Below, piece after piece: positions 57,292 to 64,000 of a stretch of DNA of 64,000 nucleotides; position 1 is the stretch's first letter; every line of letters starts with the position of its first letter. Source of the stretch: Streptomyces sp. NBC_01478. Lineage in GTDB: Bacteria; Actinomycetota; Actinomycetes; Streptomycetales; Streptomycetaceae. The DNA lies in the NCBI RefSeq assembly GCF_036227225.1, contig NZ_CP109444.1:10521501-10585500 (forward strand), written 5' to 3'. The notes under the pieces were generated by a model. That model was given only the letters and a program-made list of their open reading frames with translations, was not told the DNA's origin and made no database searches. A program made the position numbers and the translations under genes.

Positions 57292-60200
57292 GTGATTCCG
57301 CTGTCGTACGCACAACGCCGTATGTGGGTTACGAACCAACTGGAGAGGGGGGCGGAGACCTACAACATATCCCCGACGTTCCGGCTGACCGGACCACTGG
57401 ACGAGGCCGCCCTCGTCGCGGCGATCCGCGACGTGGTCGCCCGGCACGAGATCCTGCGCACCGTCTACGTGACCGACGAGGACGACGAGCCCCATCAGCG
57501 GATCCTGCCGGCGGCGGAGGTGTCCGTGCAGGTGCCGGTGGTCGACGTGGCGCCCGACAAGCTGCCCGGCGCGGTCGACGAGGCCATCGCCCACCACTAC
57601 GACCTGTCGACCGAACTCCCGCTGCGGGCAAGCCTGTTCCGCTGCGCCCCCCAGGAACACCTCCTTGTCCTGGTGATCCACCACATCGCCTCGGACGGCG
57701 TCTCGGGTGCGCCGCTGGCACGGGACCTGACCACCGCCTACACCGCCCGCCGGGACGGCCGGGCGCCGGAGTGGGAACCCCTGCCCGTGCAGTACAAGGA
57801 CTACACGCTGTGGCAGCGCGCGCTGCTCGGCGACCCGGCCGACCCGGACAGTCTGGCCGCGCGGCAGACCGCGTACTGGCGCGAGGAACTCGACGGGGTG
57901 CCGCAGCCACTGAGCCTGCCGCTGGACCGCCCGCGGCCCGCGGAACGGAGTCTTGAGGGCGACACGGTCGGCTTTGCGGTGAAGGCCGAGGTGGCGGCCG
58001 GGCTCCAGAAGCTGGCCGACGAACGCGGCATGACCATGTCGATGGTCCTCCAGACCGCTCTCGCGGTGCTGCTGCGCAAGCTCGGCGCCGAGGAGGACGT
58101 GACCATCGGCAACCCGATCGCCGGGCGTACCGACGAAGCGCTCGCCGACCTGGTCGGGGTCTTCGTCAACACCCAGGTGCTACGGGTCGACCTCTCCGGC
58201 GATCCGTCGTACGCCGATCTGCTCGCCCAGGTGCGGGACAAGGCGCTGGCCGCCTACGAGCACCAGGACGTGCCGTTCGAGATGTTGGTCGAGCTGATCA
58301 ACCCCGACCGCTCCGCGGCCTACCAGCCACTGTTCCAAGTGACGTTCGCCTGGCAGAACTTCACGAAGCAGGACTTCGAACTCCCCGGACTCAAGGTCGA
58401 GTTCGAGCAACACCTCGTGTCGGCCGCCATGTTCGACCTCTTCTTCAGCATGACCATGGACGAGTCGGGGGCGCTCCAGGGCGACCTCATGTACGCGACC
58501 CAGCTCTTCGACCGCGACACGGTCGAGGCGATCGCCGCCCGGTTCGCGCGGGTGCTGGAGCAGTTGGTCGCCGCCCCGCTGTCGCCGGTCGGCGCGATCG
58601 AGGCGGTGTCGGCGGCGGAGCGGGAGTGGCTCCTGCGGGGTGTCAACGACACGGTTCACGCGGTGGACGCGGTGACCCTGCCGGAGGCGTTCGAGGCACA
58701 GGTCGCGCGCGACCCCGAGCGCATCGCGGTGATCGCCGAGCGGGAGACGCTGACCTACGGCGAGTTCAACCGGCGCGCCAACCGACTGGCCCATTGGCTG
58801 CTCGAACAGGGCGCGGGCCCCGAGCAGTTGGTCGTGGTGCGCATTCCCCGTTCCGTCGACCTGATGGTCGCCGTCTACGCAGTGGTCAAGGCGGGCGCGG
58901 CCTACATACCCGTCGACCCCGAACTGCCCGAGGACCGGGTGCGGCAGGTGGTGGACAGCGCGAAACCGCTGCTGGTGCTCGACGACGAGCTTCCCGATGT
59001 GTCCGGCTACCCGGAGACCGACCCGGAGCGTGTGCTGGCGCCGGACAACGTCGCGTACGTCATCTACACCTCCGGATCCACCGGCGGCCCCAAGGGCGTG
59101 CCGGTGTCGCACCGGTCGATCATGAACCGGGTGCAGTGGGGCCTGGCCCACTTCGATGTCACGGTCGAGGACCGGATGCTGCTGAGCACCTCGGCGAGTT
59201 TCGACGCGTCGGTGCCGGAGCTGTTCGCCAACATGCAGGTGGGTGCCGCGGTCGTCGTCGCCCGCCCGGACGGACGCAAGGACCCCGCCTACCTGGCCGA
59301 GTTGATCGCACGGGAGCGGGTGACCGGCGCCGACTTCGTACCCTCCCTGCTGACGGAGTTCGTCGCCGAACCAGCGGCGCGCAAGTGCACCACCCTGCGC
59401 TGGATCGAGGTCGCGGCCGAGGCGTTCCCGGCCGCACTGGCCAACAGGTTCGTCGAACTCCTGCCGGGCTGCGGCGCGCACAACCTCTACGGCCCAACCG
59501 AGGCCACCGTCGAGGTCACCGGATGGCAGCACGTACCGGGCGCGGACACCGTGCCGATCGGCGCACCGATCTGGAACACCCAGGTGTACGTCCTGGACGA
59601 GGCGCTGCGCCCCGTCCCGCAGGGAGTCACCGGCGAGCTGTACCTGGCCGGCGCCTGCCTGGCGCGCGGCTACATCGGGCAGACCGCGCTGACCGCCGAG
59701 CGGTTCGTCGCCTCCCCCTACGGCGCGCCCGGCGCCCGGATGTACCGCACCGGGGACCTGGTGCGCTGGAACAAGGACAGCCAGGTCGAGTACCTCGGCC
59801 GCACCGACTTCCAGGTCAAGGTCCGCGGGCTCCGCATCGAACTGGGCGAGATCGAGCACGTGTTGACCGAGCATCCAGCTGTGGCGCAGGCGGCGGTCGT
59901 GGTGCGCGAGAACCAGCAGGGCGACAAACGCCTGGTGGCCTACGTGGTGCCCGACCCGGAGGCCGCCGTCGCCGACGAGGGCGTCCAGGTCGACGAATGG
60001 CGCCGGGTCCACGAGGAGACGTACGCCGACTCCGCCCACGAGCCGTGGGGCGAGGACTTCCACCTCTGGAAGTCGGCCTACGACGGCGAGCCGATCCCGC
60101 GTGAGCAGATGCGGGAGTGGCGCGACACCGCAGTGGCGCAGGTGCTGGACTTCGCACCGGGACGGGTGCTGGAGATCGGGGCCGGCGCGGGTCTGCTGCT

Positions 60201-62256
60201 GGCGAGGATCGCCGGCGAGGTCGAGGAGTACTGGGCCACCGACATCTCGGCCACGGTGGTGGACCGCGTCCGGGAGCAGGCCGAGCAGGCCGGCCTCGGC
60301 GAACGGGTCAGGCTGAGCGTCCAGGCCGCCGAGGACGTCTCCGGGCTGCCCCGCGCCGGGTTCGACACGGTGGTGCTCAACGCCGTGGCACAGTACTTTC
60401 CCAGCGTCGACCACCTGGATCGCGTACTGAGCGAGGCCATGGAACTCCTCGCGCCCGGCGGCCGGTTGATCGTCGGTGACGTCCGCAACGCCGCGACCCT
60501 CCGGCTGCTGCTGACCGCGGTGCAGCGCGCGGCACGACCGCATGCCTCGCCCGAGGAACTGCGGGCCATGGTGGAGCAGGCGCTGCTCGGTGAACGGGAG
60601 TTGGTGGTCGCTCCGGAGTGGTTCGCGCAGTGGGCGGCGGACCACTCCGTCGGCGTCGACATCCGGCTGAAGCCGGGCCGGGTGCACAACGAACTGACCC
60701 GGCACCGCTACGAGGTCGTCCTGCACAAGGAGTCGGCCGACCCACTCGACCTGACCGGCGTGCCCGCGGCCGCGTGGGGCCGGGAGGTGACCGACCTGGC
60801 AGGCCTGGGTGACCTCGCGGCCCGGACCGGCGGCCCGGTGCGGGTGACCGGGATACCCAACGCACGCCTGACGGAGGAGGCCGCCGCGGCCACGGCGGCC
60901 GGTGTGCTGAGCGGGGCCGTCCCCGTCGGCCGGCCGCTCGATCCGCAGGACCTCGCCGACTGGGCGCGGGAGCATGGCCTGGACGCCGTCCTCACCTGGT
61001 CGGGCGAGACCGTTCAGGGCTTCGACGTGGTGCTCCTGCCCGAGCGGCGGACCGTCTCCGGGGGATTCGTCCCCAGCGGCGTGGCCGGCCGGACCCGGGC
61101 CAACGCCCCGGCTCTCGCCAAGACGATCGGCCCGCTCACGGTCGAGCTGCCCGAGTACCTGCGTGGGCGGCTGCCCGACTACATGGTCCCGGCCGCGGTG
61201 GTGCCCCTTCCGGAGCTTCCGCTGACCCCGGCCGGCAAGCTCGACCGGCGCGCGCTGCCATCGGAGTCCACGACCACCACGAACAGCGGTGAGCCGCGCA
61301 ACTCCCATGAGGAGAAGCTGTGTTCCCTCTTCAGCGAGCTGCTCGGTGTGGAGAAGGTCGGTATCGACGACGACTTCTTCGTGCTCGGCGGACACTCGCT
61401 CCTGGCGACCCGGCTCAGCGCCCGCATCCGCAAGCAGTTCGACGTCGACATGCCGGTCCGGACGATCGTCCGCTACCCCACGGTGGCCGAGCTGGCCTCG
61501 CTGGTGCTCATCGGCGGCATCCCGGACGAACACATCGACTCCTTCGCGGTCGTCCTGCCGTTGAACCGGGACCCCGGCACGGGGAAGCCCCCGGTGTGGT
61601 TCTTCCACGGAGGAGGCGGACTTGGCTGGGCCTTCTTCACCTTCGCGCCGTACGTGCCGGACCGGCCGGCCTACGCCCTGCAGTCCCGCGGCTCCGGCGG
61701 CACGGACCAACTGGCGGGATCGGTGGAGGAGATGATCGACGACTACCTCACCCAGATCCTCGAAGTCCAGCCGGAAGGTCCCTACAACCTGGTCGGCTGG
61801 TCCTACGGCGGCCCGCTCGCGCACGCCGTCGCGGTGGAGCTGGAACAGCGCGGGCACGAGGTCGACATCCTGGCGATCCTGGACTCCAAGCCGGCGAGCG
61901 GTTTCAGGAACCTGACGGGCACGGTGCCGGCGGTGTACCGGAAGGAAGTCGAGGAAGTCTTCGGCCAGTTCATGAACACCGACAACATGGACCTCTTCCT
62001 GGACACCATGTCGAAGGTGGGGGCCAACAACCTCTCCAAGATGGAGCACTTCGACTCGCCGGTCTACAGCGGCGACATGCTGTTCTTCAACGCGAAGCTG
62101 GACAAGGACGAAGAGGGGTCGTGGGCTCCGCACTGGCCGCCGCACGTCCTCGGCTCCATCGAGGAGTACGACGTGGACGCCACCCACCACGACCTGCACA
62201 TGCCGAAACCCGCGGGCCAGATCATGAAGGTCATCGCCCGCAGGCTGGCGCGGTGA
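57292..62256 (+). CDS. NRPS 3: C-A-nMT-T-TE (terminal module)
   Basis: The 1654-residue protein has a condensation domain (HHIASDG about 130), an adenylation domain (FDASVPE about 637, code D-A-P-D-E-A-L-V-E-K, almost the same as module 2), and an N-methyltransferase inserted between A8 and A10 (about 900-1150, SAM motif VLEIGAGAGLLL at about 959, NAVAQYFPSVDHL). A carrier GGHSL (Ser about 1369) and a type I thioesterase with GWSYGG (Ser about 1504) follow. Module 5 thus adds an N-methylated residue and releases the chain by hydrolysis or cyclisation. The GTG start has AGGAG and lies four bases after NRPS 2 ends. Confidence 0.95.
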   Translation: MIPLSYAQRRMWVTNQLERGAETYNISPTFRLTGPLDEAALVAAIRDVVARHEILRTVYVTDEDDEPHQRILPAAEVSVQVPVVDVAPDKLPGAVDEAIAHHYDLSTELPLRASLFRCAPQEHLLVLVIHHIASDGVSGAPLARDLTTAYTARRDGRAPEWEPLPVQYKDYTLWQRALLGDPADPDSLAARQTAYWREELDGVPQPLSLPLDRPRPAERSLEGDTVGFAVKAEVAAGLQKLADERGMTMSMVLQTALAVLLRKLGAEEDVTIGNPIAGRTDEALADLVGVFVNTQVLRVDLSGDPSYADLLAQVRDKALAAYEHQDVPFEMLVELINPDRSAAYQPLFQVTFAWQNFTKQDFELPGLKVEFEQHLVSAAMFDLFFSMTMDESGALQGDLMYATQLFDRDTVEAIAARFARVLEQLVAAPLSPVGAIEAVSAAEREWLLRGVNDTVHAVDAVTLPEAFEAQVARDPERIAVIAERETLTYGEFNRRANRLAHWLLEQGAGPEQLVVVRIPRSVDLMVAVYAVVKAGAAYIPVDPELPEDRVRQVVDSAKPLLVLDDELPDVSGYPETDPERVLAPDNVAYVIYTSGSTGGPKGVPVSHRSIMNRVQWGLAHFDVTVEDRMLLSTSASFDASVPELFANMQVGAAVVVARPDGRKDPAYLAELIARERVTGADFVPSLLTEFVAEPAARKCTTLRWIEVAAEAFPAALANRFVELLPGCGAHNLYGPTEATVEVTGWQHVPGADTVPIGAPIWNTQVYVLDEALRPVPQGVTGELYLAGACLARGYIGQTALTAERFVASPYGAPGARMYRTGDLVRWNKDSQVEYLGRTDFQVKVRGLRIELGEIEHVLTEHPAVAQAAVVVRENQQGDKRLVAYVVPDPEAAVADEGVQVDEWRRVHEETYADSAHEPWGEDFHLWKSAYDGEPIPREQMREWRDTAVAQVLDFAPGRVLEIGAGAGLLLARIAGEVEEYWATDISATVVDRVREQAEQAGLGERVRLSVQAAEDVSGLPRAGFDTVVLNAVAQYFPSVDHLDRVLSEAMELLAPGGRLIVGDVRNAATLRLLLTAVQRAARPHASPEELRAMVEQALLGERELVVAPEWFAQWAADHSVGVDIRLKPGRVHNELTRHRYEVVLHKESADPLDLTGVPAAAWGREVTDLAGLGDLAARTGGPVRVTGIPNARLTEEAAAATAAGVLSGAVPVGRPLDPQDLADWAREHGLDAVLTWSGETVQGFDVVLLPERRTVSGGFVPSGVAGRTRANAPALAKTIGPLTVELPEYLRGRLPDYMVPAAVVPLPELPLTPAGKLDRRALPSESTTTTNSGEPRNSHEEKLCSLFSELLGVEKVGIDDDFFVLGGHSLLATRLSARIRKQFDVDMPVRTIVRYPTVAELASLVLIGGIPDEHIDSFAVVLPLNRDPGTGKPPVWFFHGGGGLGWAFFTFAPYVPDRPAYALQSRGSGGTDQLAGSVEEMIDDYLTQILEVQPEGPYNLVGWSYGGPLAHAVAVELEQRGHEVDILAILDSKPASGFRNLTGTVPAVYRKEVEEVFGQFMNTDNMDLFLDTMSKVGANNLSKMEHFDSPVYSGDMLFFNAKLDKDEEGSWAPHWPPHVLGSIEEYDVDATHHDLHMPKPAGQIMKVIARRLAR

Positions 62257-63032
62257 CGGGGGCGGCCGCCGTGTCCCGCCCCGGCATGTCTTCGCAAGAC
62301 CGCGAGCGGCCCGCACTGCTGTGCGTCCCGTTCGCGGGAGCGGGGCCCTCGTTCTTCCACCCGTGGCGGGCGCTGTCCGCCGGCCGCTGGCGGCTGGTCC
62401 CGGTCGAACTTCCCGGCCGGGAGCGGCGGATCATGGAGACGCCGTACCGAAATGTCGTCGAAGCGGCCAAGAACTCCGTCGACGACGTGGTCGCGGACCT
62501 CGGCGAAGGGACCCGGACCGTGCTGTTCGGGCACAGCCTAGGCGCCGTGCTCGCGTACGAGCTGGTGCATCTGCTGAGCACGCGCGACGTGCGAATCGAC
62601 CGGCTGGTTGTCAGCGGCTCGCCGGGACCGTGGACCCAACGGGAGCGGCGGGCCACCGGACTTCCGGACGAGGAGTTCCTCGCCCGGGTCGAGGAGTTCG
62701 CGGGATTCAGACACGAGGCCCTCGATCACCCGGAGATGCGTGAACTGATTCTGCCCGTGCTGCAGGCCGACTGCGAAATGCACGAGAACTACGTTCCGAG
62801 CACCGACGAAAGGGTGTCGGTGCCGATCTGCTCGATCCGAGGCGGCTCCGACGGCCTGGTCGGCGCGGAGCAGGCGCAGGAATGGCGGAGCGCGACCACG
62901 GGTGACTTCAGCTATACGGAGTTCCCGGGCGATCACATGTACCTCGTCGATCACGCCCGGGAGGTACTGGACCTGATCGAGGCGGAATCCGCCTTCGGTC
63001 GCGGACGTCAAGGAGACGACGAACATGGCTGA
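62253..63032 (+). CDS. Type II thioesterase (editing)
   Basis: The 259-residue protein is a discrete thioesterase of the RifR/SrfAD kind: VPFAGAGPSFFHPW near the start, nucleophile FGHSLGAVLAYE (Ser about 95), RGGSDGLVGAEQ and GDHMYLVDHA with the catalytic His. It frees carrier proteins blocked by wrong acyl or aminoacyl groups. Its GTG overlaps the NRPS 3 stop (GTGA), so translation is coupled; ATG at 62286 is an alternative start. Its end overlaps the P450 start by eight bases. Confidence 0.92.
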   Translation: MTGAAAVSRPGMSSQDRERPALLCVPFAGAGPSFFHPWRALSAGRWRLVPVELPGRERRIMETPYRNVVEAAKNSVDDVVADLGEGTRTVLFGHSLGAVLAYELVHLLSTRDVRIDRLVVSGSPGPWTQRERRATGLPDEEFLARVEEFAGFRHEALDHPEMRELILPVLQADCEMHENYVPSTDERVSVPICSIRGGSDGLVGAEQAQEWRSATTGDFSYTEFPGDHMYLVDHAREVLDLIEAESAFGRGRQGDDEHG

Positions 63033-64000
63033 ACCAATCGTTAGCCTGCTGAACCCCGAATTCGAGGACGACCCCGTCGGCGCCTTCGGGCGCCTGCGGG
63101 AGCAGGGCCCGCTCGTCCGTATCGGATTTCCCGGCGGGCCGCCGGTCTGGCTGATCACGCGCAGTGAAGAGTTCAAGGCGGCGTGGAGCGACCCGCGGCT
63201 CGTGACGAACATCAGCAATGTGCCGGGCCAAGAGGGGCCGAGCATCGCGGACCAGGCGCTCGCGTCGCTCGACGTGCCGGACGAGCTCCTGCGCTACTTC
63301 ACCTCCAACCTGATGCTCCAGGACGGTCCGGTCCATTCGCGGCTGCGTCGCCTCGTGGCGCCCGCGTTCTCCGTCCGGCGCATCAAGGCATTGCGGCCGC
63401 GCATCGAGGAGGTCTCGGCCCGGCTCCTCGACGCCTTCGCCAAGAAGGGGTCGGGAGACCTCCTCCGGGAGTACGCCACTCCGTTGACCGGTGCCGTCAT
63501 CTGCGAACTGGTCGGCATCGACGAGGAGGACCAGCCGCAGATACGGCAGTGGATGGACGAGTACGCCAACATCGACCGCGACTTCACCACGAGCGCCCTG
63601 AGCCTGTTCGACTACACCAAGAAGCTCATCGAGCGACGCAGGGCCGAGCCCGCGGACGACATGATCTCCACCCTGGTGCAGACGATGGACGAGGACGGTG
63701 ACCGCCTCAGTGAGGACGAGATCATCTCGATGGTGGGTGTACTCGTCAACGGCGGATATCACTCCACGGCTCACTTCATCCCCAACGCGGTTCTCACACT
63801 CCTCGACAATCCGGATCAGCTGGCGCTGTTGCGCGCGAGGCCGGAGGCACTGCCGCACGCCATCAACGAGTTGATGCGGATCGCGAACCCCATCCCGAGC
63901 GCCGGACCGCGGTACGCGAGCGAGGACATGGAGGTCGCCGGCGTCCCGATCTGTAAGGGGGACGCTGTGACGGGTTCCCTCCAGTCCGTCAACTACGACC
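63025..64000 (+). CDS. Cytochrome P450, truncated by the window end
   Basis: The frame is open from the ATG at 63025 to the window edge (325 codons). It has P450 features: LMLQDGPVHSRLRRLVAPAF (C-helix region), an I-helix VNGGYHSTAHF, and ExxR in INELMRI. The haem-binding Cys lies beyond the window. The I-helix has His-Ser-Thr where most P450s have Glu/Asp-Thr-Thr, which may mark an unusual oxygen-activation site. Its coupling to the thioesterase gene shows it belongs to the cluster, probably as an oxidative tailoring enzyme acting on a carrier-bound residue or on the peptide. Confidence 0.9.
   Translation, partial: MAEPIVSLLNPEFEDDPVGAFGRLREQGPLVRIGFPGGPPVWLITRSEEFKAAWSDPRLVTNISNVPGQEGPSIADQALASLDVPDELLRYFTSNLMLQDGPVHSRLRRLVAPAFSVRRIKALRPRIEEVSARLLDAFAKKGSGDLLREYATPLTGAVICELVGIDEEDQPQIRQWMDEYANIDRDFTTSALSLFDYTKKLIERRRAEPADDMISTLVQTMDEDGDRLSEDEIISMVGVLVNGGYHSTAHFIPNAVLTLLDNPDQLALLRARPEALPHAINELMRIANPIPSAGPRYASEDMEVAGVPICKGDAVTGSLQSVNYD

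Overview
The window looks like a Streptomyces chromosome (or a close relative). It has very high G+C, actinobacterial gene families (LmbU, MbtH, DUF2470, CGNR, FBP, TIGR03086), a DmdR1/IdeR-type iron box and many GTG starts. I ran no database search; family names come from motifs recognised in the translated sequence, and all operators and promoters are predictions.

Positions 1-25177 are a mosaic of ordinary accessory and housekeeping-like genes: a TetR regulator, an iron-boxed DUF2470 protein, a secreted lactonase-like propeller, a FUSC transporter, a CGNR regulator divergent from a quinone reductase with three repeated operators between them, an FBP/DUF3626 divergent pair around a palindrome, a CYP102-type P450/flavodoxin/reductase split into two frames, a ROK regulator, hydrolases, a VanX-like dipeptidase, an SDR with an apparently leaderless promoter, a PHP phosphoesterase, a GH16 glucanase with a ricin-type lectin domain, VanZ and DUF4230 membrane proteins, a divergent PRPP synthase and a second EF-Tu cut off inside its last domain.

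Positions 25178-30766 are a scarred junction. It holds a 5'-truncated, frameshifted IS701-type transposase, an ABC ATPase whose permease is missing, one complete 853-bp IS5-family element (18-bp inverted repeats, TAA duplication, -1 frameshift between its two ORFs), two further transposase scraps and a small lipoprotein gene. It separates the left part from a biosynthetic cluster.

Positions 30767-64000 are a nonribosomal peptide cluster that runs off the right edge. On the left, a tightly coupled minus-strand operon encodes E1-alpha, E1-beta, a free lipoyl domain, an ACP, a KASIII-like enzyme and a medium-chain dehydrogenase. This reads as a dedicated route from a 2-oxo acid to acyl-ACP in which the usual E2 acyltransferase core is absent. 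A 399-bp divergent region, with an 18-bp palindrome and a 23-bp tandem repeat, separates it from a plus-strand run: MbtH-like protein, LmbU-like regulator, free adenylation enzyme, free PCP, flavoprotein, three NRPSs (C-A-T-E-C-A-T, C-A-T-E-C-A-T, C-A-nMT-T-TE), a type II thioesterase and a P450. A flavin monooxygenase at the left border carries the same palindrome core upstream.

Taken together, the cluster probably makes a peptide with five module-encoded residues (positions 1 and 3 in D form, the last N-methylated), one possible further residue loaded on the free PCP and flavin-modified, and perhaps an acyl group from the E1/lipoyl/ACP/KASIII system. The product is not identified from the sequence.
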